From Oreocharis arfaki (Eukaryota > Chordata > Aves > Passeriformes > Paramythiidae), in contig VZRR01007614.1 in NCBI GenBank assembly GCA_013398015.1, positions 62,001 to 126,000 of the forward strand: a DNA stretch of 64,000 bases. Reading direction: 5' to 3'. The position numbers and the translations under genes were made by a program. This document shows, one piece after another, positions 54,260 to 64,000 of this stretch. How positions within the stretch are numbered: position 1 is the stretch's first letter; the number at the start of each line of letters is the position of its first letter. The notes beneath the pieces were generated by a model. The model was not told the origin of the DNA. It was given only the letters and a program-made list of their open reading frames with translations, and searched no databases.

Positions 54260-55779
54260 TCTTGTTAATCCAGAAATGTGTCTGTTTTTCCTTCTGTACT
54301 AGTTGGTCTGAAAAAAATCTATTATGTACATGTACAAACCTTTCCTGTATACACTTGTTTTTCCTAGAACAATCTTCTAGGTTATTCAAGACAGTGTTTT
54401 TCAGTTTGAGAGGTGTTTCCTTAATATTTCAAATGCAGACCCCAGTAGGTAGAATTTCAACCTACTAATGGTGCACTTAGGCATCTTAATTACCTCTCCT
54501 GGATTGTGTGATGTGTCCCCAGGTCTGAAGGACAGGCAGAAAGCCAGAGAGGCTTCTCAAGACTAGTCAGAAATTCACACTCATTTTCTATGAGAAAGAG
54601 CATGTATAATACTTGTTCCGATCTAAAGATCCAGTGTTCAGTCTTTTTAGGATGAACAGAGAAACAATACTGCTATTTAGGGCTGAATATAAATAGATTT
54701 TGTGCTAGAAAGAAGTTAATAATTTTAATCACTGATGTAGATCCAAAGAGAAAAATCTGTAGCTTAAAACTGTAAATACAATATTCAAGGAATCAAACTT
54801 TTCAACAGAAGATGGAAAAAGGTGTTTCTGCATATCATTTTTGAACTATGGTCCTCTGAGAAAAAAGTTCTTGACAGAACTCAATGAACCTTCGTAAACG
54901 AGGACATCAGCAATCGACATTTTTAAGGATGTGCAATTTCTAAACATGATCCCACTCCTACAGTCGTTACACAGCACAGATTTTGCTATTAATTAGTTTG
55001 AATGTGGGACAGTACTGCTGGGAGAAAGAAAGTGGCCTAAATAGCATGGTCCAAATTTTATCTGCAGCTATCCAAGAAAAACGGATGTCTTTTATTAACC
55101 CTTGCCACCTCTGACAGCTAGAAATAAATGCTGGAGTTGCCTTACTACTAATGCAGTTTTGGAGCTCAATTAACATGTAAGGCGGAAAGGGTGGGAGCAC
55201 GCTGCAGAGAAGGAAGACAGCTGGTGAGAGAAGTTCCATGCCTGGTTCAGCTCAGAATGGCAGAATTAACCTTCGGACAAATATGAGAACATTTGCACAC
55301 ACGACAGAGAGCCTTAATTACTGAATGTCTGGAGAACAGGGCAGGGTTCTTCTCCTCTCCAGGAGCGCCTTTTATTATTCTTATTCAATTCCAGTGAGTA
55401 CAGTAAATCCCCCATTCAGCCTTCATCGTTTTTCTGGACTATGCAGTTCGGGAGAGCCAACAGGACCTCCATTCTGTTTGTGCAATGGGGCTTCAGACAT
55501 GCAAAAATGGCCACTGCTGGCGGTCACTGTATACCATTCACCCCCTCCCCAGAATATAGCAAGAATCAAAAAAACCTGACGAGAGGTATTGCAAGTCACA
55601 CAGCATCCGACTTGAGTTACACTGGAATAGTTGCCCTCTGAGCAGAGGGAGGAAGGGAAACGGTAAAGCCCTACTGGGATTATTTTCCTATGCCGGACTG
55701 CTGCTGTGGACACGGTGGGAGGAAGGCGCAGATAACACAACGGCAATAGCTCAGTAGCGAGCTACTTAAAGTGTCTCTG

Positions 55780-56236
55780 GGAGGAGGCGAGTTTTAGCCC
55801 CTCGAACATCACCGTGTATGCGATGTGCCACATCGCGGTCTGTGTCTTCACGCTGCCGCGGCTCCTGCCCGCGCCCCAAGTGACCGCAGTGTGTTTCCCA
55901 CATTTCAGACCTGCAGCGATGCCCCCGACTGCGCACTGCTCTCCGCACCACAGTCGTGGCAGTGGTGAGCATCGCTCCCCCAACCTTGCCCTTTGCCATG
56001 TGCCAAACATCGATTTCCCCGCCCGGTATTAGCCCGGCCGCTTGCACGGCGGGGGGCACTGAGGGTGATGGGCCCTGGCCCAGTCCGGGTGCGCCGGTCA
56101 AGGGCTTCAACAATCGTCATCACCGGGGAATCCAAATACCCCCCCGGGGCAGCCGGGGCCGGCGCGCTGCCGACCAGCACGGCACAGCGCCGTCTCCCCG
56201 ATCGCCCCCCCGCCGCGGGGCCCCTTCCCCAGAGCC
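55780..56236 (+). promoter_or_regulatory. FZD1: FZD1 CpG island: promoter / 5' UTR region
   Basis: CpG density rises sharply from about 55790 and stays high to the assembly gap and on into the FZD1 coding region. GC-box-like sequence is present (ccccgcccgg near 56014-56024), and no convincing TATA box is seen, as expected for a CpG-island promoter of a developmental receptor gene. The transcription start cannot be placed from sequence alone, and part of the 5' UTR is probably inside the gap. Open frames that run from here across the gap are artefacts of translating N. Confidence 0.7.
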
Positions 56237-56860
56237 NNNNNNNNNNNNNNNNNNNNNNNNNNNNNNNNNNNNNNNNNNNNNNNNNNNNNNNNNNNNNNNN
56301 NNNNNNNNNNNNNNNNNNNNNNNNNNNNNNNNNNNNNNNNNNNNNNNNNNNNNNNNNNNNNNNNNNNNNNNNNNNNNNNNNNNNNNNNNNNNNNNNNNNN
56401 NNNNNNNNNNNNNNNNNNNNNNNNNNNNNNNNNNNNNNNNNNNNNNNNNNNNNNNNNNNNNNNNNNNNNNNNNNNNNNNNNNNNNNNNNNNNNNNNNNNN
56501 NNNNNNNNNNNNNNNNNNNNNNNNNNNNNNNNNNNNNNNNNNNNNNNNNNNNNNNNNNNNNNNNNNNNNNNNNNNNNNNNNNNNNNNNNNNNNNNNNNNN
56601 NNNNNNNNNNNNNNNNNNNNNNNNNNNNNNNNNNNNNNNNNNNNNNNNNNNNNNNNNNNNNNNNNNNNNNNNNNNNNNNNNNNNNNNNNNNNNNNNNNNN
56701 NNNNNNNNNNNNNNNNNNNNNNNNNNNNNNNNNNNNNNNNNNNNNNNNNNNNNNNNNNNNNNNNNNNNNNNNNNNNNNNNNNNNNNNNNNNNNNNNNNNN
56801 NNNNNNNNNNNNNNNNNNNNNNNNNNNNNNNNNNNNNNNNNNNNNNNNNNNNNNNNNNNN
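56237..56860. other. Assembly gap (624 N) covering FZD1 5' coding end
   Basis: All bases are N. From the known family layout, the missing part should hold the end of the 5' UTR, the start codon, the signal peptide and roughly the first half of the cysteine-rich domain with its first conserved cysteines. Very GC-rich DNA on both sides explains why it was not sequenced. The N count may be only an estimate of the true length. Confidence 0.99.
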
Positions 56861-58243
56861 CGGCCCCCCCCCCCCTGCCGCTCTCTCGGCGAGCGGGCCC
56901 GCCAGGGCTGCGAGGCCCTCATGAACAAGTTCGGCTTCCAGTGGCCCGACACGCTGCGCTGCGAAAAGTTCCCGGTGCACGGGGCCGGCGAGCTCTGCGT
57001 GGGGCAGAACGCCTCCGAGCGCGGCACCCCCACGCCCGCCCTGCGCCCCGAGAGCTGGACCAGCAACCCGCACCGCGGGGGCGCCGGCGGCGGGGCCGGG
57101 GGCCCGGGGCCCGGCGAGCCCCGCGGGCGCTTCACCTGCCCGCGGGCGCTGAAGGTGCCTTCCTACCTGAACTACCGCTTCCTGGGAGAGAAGGACTGCG
57201 GGGCGCCCTGTGAGCCCGGCCGCCTCTACGGGCTCATGTACTTCGGGCCCGAGGAGCTGCGCTTCTCCCGCACCTGGATTGGCATCTGGTCCGTGCTCTG
57301 CTGTGCCTCCACTCTCTTCACCGTCCTCACCTACTTGGTGGACATGAAGCGATTCAGCTACCCGGAGCGGCCCATCATCTTCCTCTCAGGGTGCTACACG
57401 GCGGTGGCCGTGGCCTACATCGCCGGCTTCCTCCTGGAGGAGAGGGTGGTCTGCAACGAGCGCTTTGCCGAGGACGGTTCCCGCACCGTGGCGCAGGGCA
57501 CGAAGAGGGAGGGCTGCACCATCCTCTTCATGATGCTCTACTTCTTTGGCATGGCCAGCTCCATCTGGTGGGTCATCCTCTCCCTTACTTGGTTCCTTGC
57601 TGCTGGCATGAAGTGGGGCCATGAGGCCATTGAGGCCAACTCCCAATATTTTCATCTGGCCGCCTGGGCCGTGCCGGCCATCAAGACCATCACCATCCTT
57701 GCCCTGGGACAAGTGGATGGGGACGTCCTCAGCGGTGTGTGCTTTGTGGGCATCAACAACGTGGATGCCCTGAGGGGCTTCGTGCTGGCCCCCTTGTTCG
57801 TCTACCTGTTCATCGGCACCTCTTTTCTGCTGGCTGGCTTTGTGTCCCTCTTCAGGATCCGGACCATCATGAAGCATGATGGCACCAAGACAGAAAAGCT
57901 GGAGAAGCTCATGGTGAGGATAGGCATCTTCAGTGTCCTCTACACGGTGCCGGCCACCATCGTCATTGCCTGCTATTTTTACGAGCAAGCTTTTAGGGAA
58001 CAGTGGGAGAGGAGCTGGGTCACGCAGAGCTGTAAGAGCTATGCCATTCCCTGCCCCAACAACCACAGCGGCCACCACCCACCCATGAGCCCCGACTTCA
58101 CTGTCTTCATGATCAAGTATCTCATGACCTTAATCGTGGGCATCACCTCGGGCTTCTGGATCTGGTCTGGGAAAACCCTGAACTCCTGGAGGAAGTTTTA
58201 CACCAGGCTCACCAACAGCAAGCAGGGTGAGACCACCGTCTGA
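56861..58243 (+). CDS. FZD1: Frizzled-1, Wnt receptor (5' end missing in gap)
   Basis: Frizzled-1 is a plasma-membrane seven-pass receptor that binds Wnt and recruits Dishevelled. The readable frame gives 460 residues. Human FZD1 has about 647, so the N-terminus is lost in the gap. ATG at 56921 is internal, since the frame continues upstream through cysteine-rich-domain sequence ([14 protein letters not shown]). Numbering from 56861: end of the cysteine-rich domain to about 50, sequon N50-A-S, Gly/Pro-rich linker 60-90, and membrane segments near 138-160, 171-193, 220-247, 263-282, 306-330, 353-373 and 413-435. The Dishevelled-binding KTLNSW motif is at 438-443 and the PDZ ligand ETTV is last. 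The C-terminal [13 protein letters not shown] and [10 protein letters not shown] fit FZD1 better than FZD2 or FZD7. It is a single exon. Oddities are Gly10 where a conserved Cys is expected, Gly230 in FFGMASS, and a poly-C run at the gap edge. Confidence 0.97.
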   Translation, partial: RPPPPCRSLGERARQGCEALMNKFGFQWPDTLRCEKFPVHGAGELCVGQNASERGTPTPALRPESWTSNPHRGGAGGGAGGPGPGEPRGRFTCPRALKVPSYLNYRFLGEKDCGAPCEPGRLYGLMYFGPEELRFSRTWIGIWSVLCCASTLFTVLTYLVDMKRFSYPERPIIFLSGCYTAVAVAYIAGFLLEERVVCNERFAEDGSRTVAQGTKREGCTILFMMLYFFGMASSIWWVILSLTWFLAAGMKWGHEAIEANSQYFHLAAWAVPAIKTITILALGQVDGDVLSGVCFVGINNVDALRGFVLAPLFVYLFIGTSFLLAGFVSLFRIRTIMKHDGTKTEKLEKLMVRIGIFSVLYTVPATIVIACYFYEQAFREQWERSWVTQSCKSYAIPCPNNHSGHHPPMSPDFTVFMIKYLMTLIVGITSGFWIWSGKTLNSWRKFYTRLTNSKQGETTV

Positions 58244-58486
58244 GACCCCTGCTTGCTAGGCTAGGGAGATGCAGGCAGGCGGAGGACTGAGGCTCTGCCT
58301 CGGGAAGCAGCTCCTTATCCAGCCTGGGCAAACTTTTGGGACTGCGAGTGGCTTCCGCAGGCGGCGGGGAGTGGAGGACGAGCCGGGGGGACCCCAGTGC
58401 CTGGGATCTCCGGGCTCTGCCCTCGCCGCGCCGTTCGGGCTGTCTCCTGTAGGAGCTGGACGCACTGTCAAGTTGGGGGAGAGGGA

Positions 58487-58494
58487 TGTAAATA
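58487..58494 (+). promoter_or_regulatory. Pumilio-type element TGTAAATA in 3' UTR
   Basis: TGTAAATA matches the core recognition sequence of PUF/Pumilio RNA-binding proteins (UGUANAUA). It lies about 245 bases after the stop in AU-rich sequence, which suits accessible RNA. Binding is inferred from the motif only. Confidence 0.5.
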
Positions 58495-58602
58495 GCCTCT
58501 GTAAGATTTTGTAAGTATATTTGTATTTAAATTACAAAAAAACTCACTTTTCTAATTATTTAGGACACTTCTAACCCGTTTGCGGATTTTACTTCCTCGC
58601 TT

Positions 58603-58624
58603 CCCCCCCCCCCTTTTTTTTTTT
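58603..58624. repeat. C11-T11 homopolymer tract
   Basis: Eleven C at 58603-58613 are followed directly by eleven T at 58614-58624. This pure pyrimidine tract can be length-variable and is prone to sequencing error. Confidence 0.9.
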
Positions 58625-58887
58625 ATTTAAAGAAACACAAAAGGCTTTGGATTTTTATTTCGTAGGGCAGGATGGGAAAAGCTGCCGGTAAGAGAGTCGA
58701 AAACAAACCCCTTTCTTCTCCCCCACAAAGGTTTTGTAATGGCTTTGCTTGGAATTTCAGCTGTATGACCAGCAGGGCCCGGAGCGGGGCTGCGGCCGGG
58801 GGCGCCTCCTGACCCGGGCTGGGTCCCGGCCGCGGCCTCGGCCCGCCCGCGGTAGCGTGAAGGTGGGCATGGGGAGGAGCGCCGCTT

Positions 58888-58931
58888 CCCGCCCCGGTCC
58901 CGGCCCCGGCCCCGGTCCCGGCCTCGGCCCC
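58888..58931 (-). repeat. G-quadruplex-capable tract (G-rich on minus strand)
   Basis: The + strand carries seven C runs of three or four bases separated mostly by GG or GGT. The minus strand therefore has seven G runs with loops of one to eight bases, which fits the usual quadruplex rule with spare runs. The FZD1 RNA itself is C-rich here, so a quadruplex would form in DNA or in an antisense transcript. Confidence 0.75.
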
Positions 58932-59381
58932 GTGTAGGGAGCACGGAGAATCGCCCGGCCGTGGCGGAGGGACGGCGCTGCACCGAGTCCCGGCTTTGCT
59001 GACCCCCGCTGGGCCTTTCTGGGGTACAAACAACAGCCCTGCTCGGGGCGGGCCGGCCTCGCTGTGGAGGGAGAGCCCCTCGCAGTGCCCGCGGCCGGGG
59101 TTGCAGGCTCTGGCCAGGAGTTGGCCCGGTTCGGTGTAGGAGTTGGGGTTCAGCACCGCCTGCACCTTTAGCACCTCTGATGGCTCGGGAGGTGGATGGG
59201 GATAGAGATACACCGAAATTCCCTCCTGCTGCTCTGTTTTTTTCTAAAGCCCGCTTTCCAGGCCGGGGGCGCCCCGCGGGTGCTCCTACCGCCGCCTGCC
59301 CCGGTCCCTCCCCGCCGGGCTGCTGCCGGCTGGGGTCAGCAGGATCAGGAAATACGGGCTCAGTGAAAAGAGCTTCATCGG

Positions 59382-59387
59382 AATAAA
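59382..59387 (+). terminator. Proximal poly(A) signal, FZD1
   Basis: AATAAA in tcggaataaaacgcag, followed by a T/GT-rich stretch (tttgggccttttgtttgtttcc) 15-40 bases on, which is a good downstream element. It would give a 3' UTR of about 1.16 kb. Confidence 0.5.
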
Positions 59388-60036
59388 ACGCAGCATTCAG
59401 TTTGGGCCTTTTGTTTGTTTCCCCCTGCCCCTAGTTATATTCATTCACCGGCTCCTCATATGGGAAACATTAGAGCCATTCCTCTGAATTTTAATTCATT
59501 GAGATGTAATTCATTACACATTATGAGGGTGTGATGATTTTTGGCAGTAGTAAAAACAATGGAAAGGAAAACAGAAAACTAGAATGCTGAGATGTGAGAC
59601 CTGAAAGAACCTCTGCTGTCTTATTTTCCTTCTTTTCTTGGTACAGAAATAACATTGCATACTGCAAGGATAAGATACCATGTGTGCAGTGTATCTACTA
59701 CCTTGTATGCTCCTGGGTGTGTGGGATTGTGCTTCTAATACATTAAAAAAGTTAAAGACGAAATTGTAACTTTCGGCAGATGCATTTGAATATGTAGACC
59801 TCTGTATGAAAAACAGCAGAATGCTTCTCTCCCAATTGTATTGTTTTGGACTTTTTTTTATATTACAAATGCCTGTATTTAAGTTCATAAACATTATCTA
59901 TGGCTACCATACCCTGAAATGCAAAATTATTTTAATTTGGTATGCATTTATTTCTGTTCATTATCACAAGATCATCTATATTTATAGAGGAATAGAAATT
60001 TATATATATTAAATACCATATTTTTAATTTCTCTGA

Positions 60037-60042
60037 AATAAA
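60037..60042 (+). terminator. Distal poly(A) signal, FZD1
   Basis: AATAAA within ctgaaataaattgagg, followed by ttttgtacgaaactgtcttgtcc, which is U- and GU-rich. The preceding 400 bases are AT-rich and UTR-like. This is my preferred main end. Further AATAAA copies at 60590-60595 and 60708-60713 could extend the transcript. Confidence 0.5.
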
Positions 60043-60065
60043 TTGAGGTTTTGTACGAAACTGTC

Positions 60066-63000
60066 TTGTCCATTTACGTTTTCCTTGTGTTGAGTTCACA
60101 GTAACAAGCTGGAATTCAGTGTAGGAATTCGTTGTGCATTTTGGTTTTTATCTCTGGGCTGGTCTAGATTAATCCTTCAAAAGAAGTAATGTAAACTGTT
60201 CAAGATCTCTCACAGGGTATGGTCGGTGGTAAAATCCAAGAAGAGATCTGCTATATGGCAGGAAAAGAAAGAAGCTCACCAATTCTTTTTTGGTGGGTTT
60301 GGTGGGGGTTTTTTGTTTGTGGGGTTTTTTGGGGCCTTTTTTCTTTTTTTGATTGCAGAAAAGGGTTCTCTCAACTTAGCCTTTCTTCTTTTCCTATTAA
60401 AATAATAAAAAAAAAATTCTCAGTGCTCCAAATGACCCTCAAACTATGTTGCAATATTGTCTGAATGTTTTAATGAGTAAAATAGTTTCATTTTCCTGAA
60501 TTAGGAGTGTTTGGTTAATCCAGAGTTAAATGTTCGTGGAAGCGTTTCAGCTTTATGGAAAGTACACACATTCTTTAACCTTTCAACACAATAAATTTTT
60601 TTTTTTTCTGTAATTCATTGTTTGAAGTGCCATTCAGTAAGTGTGGGGTTATTAGGAAGGACTGGTTAATTATCAAACTTTATTTTTGATTTTTAGTGTT
60701 ATAAGCTAATAAAGCATTTCATTCTGTAGATCTGGAAGCAGATACAAATGATTTTTGGCTTGTTTACTTTTTCAAATCATGATGCATAAACAGCCATAGA
60801 CAAGTAAGGGAAGCTTAATAGAATTTCTCTAAGGTGAGACAAGGGGGCAGGGTTTTCTCATTATTTTAGCATTTGTTCTACAGAAACATAGTTCCTGCTT
60901 TCTCAGATATTTGAACATTTTTCTCAAGTTTTTTTTTTTTTTCTCCTTTTTAGGGGAGTATTTTAGCATTTAAAATTGTGGTGGTCAGAACTCTGCTGAC
61001 AACCTGAAGTATGAGCCATTCATTTTCAGTTGCAATGGAATTCTTTTTGGTCACTGTATAATTACATTTCAGCCCTTTTGGCTGATTTGTTTTCTTGCAA
61101 CAATGTATGTGATTTATTTATGCATGGGAGAACACATTTCTTTGTAACAGAGATGTTGTATTCATGATAGGGATAGGAAGACCAATTTTTAAAAACACTG
61201 AAATGAATAATGGAATTTTTTCTACAAGAAGTAAGATGTCAGTATTTACAGTTCATGATTTGCTGCAGATATGGATCCCCTTCAGTGTTCTGGATTTTTT
61301 TTTTCAGAGCTGAAGCTCCGTGTTCAGTCTTGGTTATTTTATACTAGAGAGCACAATATGTTCACAAATCTGTTGAAGGAGCACCCCCTGCTTTTTTGTT
61401 TGCTAATTTTTGTGACCTTTCACAGGGCAGTAATTTGCAAAGGTCACAGTCATCACCAAATGCTGTGGTGCTGTTGCTTGTCCACCTTTTTATATTTTAT
61501 TTCTCAACACGTAATGGTATTTCAGATGCTTTAGTAATATGATACAAAGATGTCTTTTGTATGGGGCATCTGTAATGGTTTACTGTTAAAAATGAAATCT
61601 GCCCATTGCTCCAGGGGGTTTAGATGGGGATTTTTAAAACATAATCTGGGTAATTGATATGCCATGGTTACCAGAGAAAGTATCAATATACAGTAAGTAG
61701 AAAGTATCAGAATACAAAGAAGCAGTTTTGCCCACTTCCCTTGTCCCGGACAAGGTTAATACAAGAACAAAACTGGTATTACGAGGTTTGTTGGGCTGAA
61801 GTTCTTGTTAAGGCATTCCGTACTCAGCGGCTTTGCTTTCTTTCATGGGATGTATTTATACCCTAAAATGAAGGGACACTCAGAATCACCATTCCCCTGA
61901 AGAGGGCTGTAGCCTGAAGAGCTGGGGATGTTGATTTCCTGTTCGTCCTTCAGCAACAGTAATGCTCTTTAATGTAGTGGCAAATTTGTGGTATTGCAAT
62001 GAAATTATATGCTGTTTCCATAACAAATCCTGTTGGGAAGGAGAAGGATTTCTGATTTGTTCATATAGTAATGCCCAAAATTTCTGGTATGTGCACATAT
62101 TTTGTTTGTGTTTTTGTGCTGTGTTTGGTTTTGGTTTTTTTCAAGAGGGGCAAGACTGACATGTAGTGGGACTCGGTTCTGCCCTCTGGATGATGCCCAC
62201 CCTTCTACTGCCATCTGTTTGCACTTTTAAAAAAAATATTATTCAAAGGGATGACAATTAGGTATGAGAAGAGACTGCTGTTTATTTACAGGATGAGTAT
62301 ATTTCAAAATAGGCTATGAGCGGGTATCTCATTAGTCTTTTGCCAATGCCAGTCACAAGAGACAACTTCCAGACTGACACTGTAGTCCTTTTAAAAAAGT
62401 GTGCACCCTGAAGCTGACCAGAGTAATCATGGGTGTAGCGTGACACATACTTTAAAAATTATTGAGAGTACTCTTGCAAGAAGTTTGCATTTGTGTGACA
62501 TAACTCTTCTATCCCAGTGCTGTATGGCCTTGGAAAGAGCTTCAGCTACCAAAACTCAAGACAGACAAAGAGGTGCTTAGTCAAGCGTTTAAATGCTTAC
62601 CTATAAAAATAAGGAAACTGAGGCACATCTCTTTTTGTCATGAATTTACCCTCTAGTGTTCAAGAACTGGAATTGCATTTTATTTGATAGATGTTTCCAA
62701 TGACAGCACTACATGACTGGCAGTACTGTGCAAAATCAGTTCTGAATATCAGCCTCACCCATCTTTTAATTCTCCTAGATTTTAGTGGTTGCTGTTTGCA
62801 TTGCTGGACCCAGAGCATCATTGCTCTGCATGTTGTGCGAACTTGGAGTCAATGGATCATATGGATTCTGAATTCAAATGTTGATTCAGAAATGCAAGTC
62901 TGTAATCTGCTTGGTCTCATTAGAAGAGAGGGTTGGTCTTGCATCCATAGCTGTGAGAGTTTTTCGTATTTGTAAATCTCTTGCCTCTGTTGTTCATCAC

Positions 63001-64000
63001 TTGAGCTGTAAGGCTTAAGGCTCCTGCTCATTTGGAGAAAGAGAACTTTGTTTTTCTTGCTTTGGACTGACCCCTTTGCTGTTTCTGTGTTTACAGCATA
63101 GAAGAGAAATGCATTGTTCTGAAGCTCCTGATCAATTTTGAAATAGCAGTACCATAATTTAAAAATGGGTTAGCAGGTTTAGGAAGTAAGACTTGTATTA
63201 CAGTAGAGGCCTTGGTTTTCAGAGTTTCGTTTTTAGAAGTCTACAAGCATTTTAAGATGTGAAATAGCTTCTTAAGGAGAAACTAAGCATGCCAGGATTA
63301 GGTCCTTGGCACATTGCAAGCATTATGAGCCCCATATTCATTTGTGAATGGTGTTAAACACTACCACCACCCAGTGATAGTATTAAAGAAGACTAGATAA
63401 GCCCTGTAAGAAAAAAGGAAAGGCATAATTGCGTTTACATGCCGACTTAATTTATTCTGCACCTTTTGTCGTTTGAGGTCTCTAAATGGAGAAGTAAATG
63501 TAATTTCTGTCATATGGGAGAGATTTCAGTGAATTAGCGAAAGAGACCTTAATAAACAATATGTAATTGCAAGTGTCATCTTCCGGATAAAAGCAATACC
63601 ATTTTGATAGTTCAGTTGTAGACAATGCTTTTAAAAAACTTAAATACTTTAAAACATGCTGAATTTGTGGGCCATGACAACTGTGTTTCAGATCCCAACT
63701 TGTGTTTATTCGAAACTTCCAGTGTAACCACATCAGAGAGTCTTCCAGGCATGAGGTCTTGCCCTTGTTTACATTCAAATCAGCAGCATTGAGTTGCTTA
63801 TCTTGAGGTTGAGTAAATAAACTCTAGTTTTCTACTCAGACAACACTTAATGAAGACCCAGACTCACATTCGGCTTCTGACCTCTTCTGAAGTGAGACTC
63901 CCACAAGCCTTGCCTTTTACATGTATCCTAAGGCTTTGTTGCAATGCATGAAAAGTATTGGGCATGATTGAGCTTCACTAAGGTGAAAACTTCACATTAA
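60066..64000. other. Intergenic DNA downstream of FZD1
   Basis: AT-rich, with T runs near 60280-60350, 60596-60607 and 60930-60950 and further AATAAA hexamers at 60590 and 60708 that might serve extended FZD1 transcripts. No exon, RNA gene or known repeat is recognised on either strand. Open frames are short and random-looking. Confidence 0.6.

Larger units (their letters stand above)
42701..55779. other. Intergenic DNA upstream of FZD1
   Basis: No gene is recognised. The sequence is AT-rich with scattered microsatellites. Short open frames, including ones of 123 and 129 codons, look random. Contents worth marking are the hairpin at 49669-49702, the CA-rich tracts near 50293-50371, a candidate small exon at 51577-51625, the 39-bp duplication at 51978-52055 and the A run at 54241-54259. 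GC content rises from about 55440 towards the FZD1 island. Confidence 0.6.
58244..60065 (+). other. FZD1: FZD1 3' untranslated region
   Basis: The region follows the TGA at 58241-58243. It begins GC-rich, becomes AT-rich at 58490-58560, has an 11-C/11-T tract at 58603-58624, then a very CpG-rich block at about 58760-59340, and ends AT-rich. The main candidate end is AATAAA at 60037-60042, which gives a 3' UTR of about 1.8 kb. An earlier signal lies at 59382-59387. No open frame here is credible. The end point is inferred from signals without transcript data. Confidence 0.6.

Noticed and set aside
56921..56923. ATG at 56921 as the FZD1 start codon
   Set aside because: The frame continues upstream with conserved cysteine-rich-domain residues, and this Met is the internal one in the family motif [12 protein letters not shown].
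55956..57213. Open frames of 317-406 codons spanning the run of N on both strands
   Set aside because: Their length comes from unread bases counted as open. Only the frame ending at 58243 has Frizzled sequence.
57386..58078. 230-codon open frame antisense to FZD1
   Set aside because: It is the mirror of a strongly conserved, GC-biased coding region. The product is low-complexity and has no family resemblance.
58623..59213. 196-codon antisense open frame in the FZD1 3' UTR
   Set aside because: It runs through CpG-rich repeat sequence and gives Gly/Pro/Ala/Arg runs. No support as a gene.

Overview
The window looks like one stretch of a vertebrate nuclear genome, most likely a bird. Exons are sparse, non-coding DNA is long and AT-rich, interspersed repeats are few, there are sharp CpG-rich islands, and the one clear retroposon is a CR1 LINE 3' end with its typical terminal octamers. 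CR1 also occurs in turtles and crocodilians, so 'bird' is an inference, and I cannot name the species. I see no bacterial operons, CRISPR arrays, viral genes or toxin genes.

Only one protein-coding gene is certain. It is FZD1 (Frizzled-1, a seven-pass Wnt receptor), a single-exon gene on the + strand. Its readable part is 56861-58243. The start codon, signal peptide and first part of the Wnt-binding cysteine-rich domain fall in a run of N at 56237-56860. A CpG-rich promoter/5' region precedes the gap. A 3' region of about 1.8 kb, with a Pumilio-type site, a G-quadruplex-capable tract and several poly(A) signals, follows the stop.

Region by region: 1-18371 is AT-rich DNA with no recognisable exon, which I read as the end of a long intron. 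18372-about 22620 has a strong splice acceptor at its left edge and closely spaced AATAAA signals at its right edge. I propose it is the last, mostly or wholly untranslated exon of CDK14, because CDK14 lies just upstream of FZD1 in the same orientation in other vertebrates. That is inference from synteny and signals, since no CDK14 protein sequence is visible. 22663-55780 is intergenic, about 33 kb, broken by an isolated CpG island at 26500-27480 with good splice-site matches and E2F-like motifs, and by a CR1 fragment at the island's right edge. 60100-64000 is intergenic DNA downstream of FZD1.

If the reading is right, the two genes both act in Wnt signalling. Frizzled-1 binds Wnt ligand and recruits Dishevelled, and CDK14 is known to phosphorylate the co-receptor LRP6 in G2/M. 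The desert between them may hold their shared or separate regulatory DNA. The best candidates for something undescribed are the orphan CpG island, the cysteine-to-glycine change in the FZD1 cysteine-rich domain (possibly a sequencing error at the gap edge), and a perfect 14-bp inverted repeat at 49669-49702.
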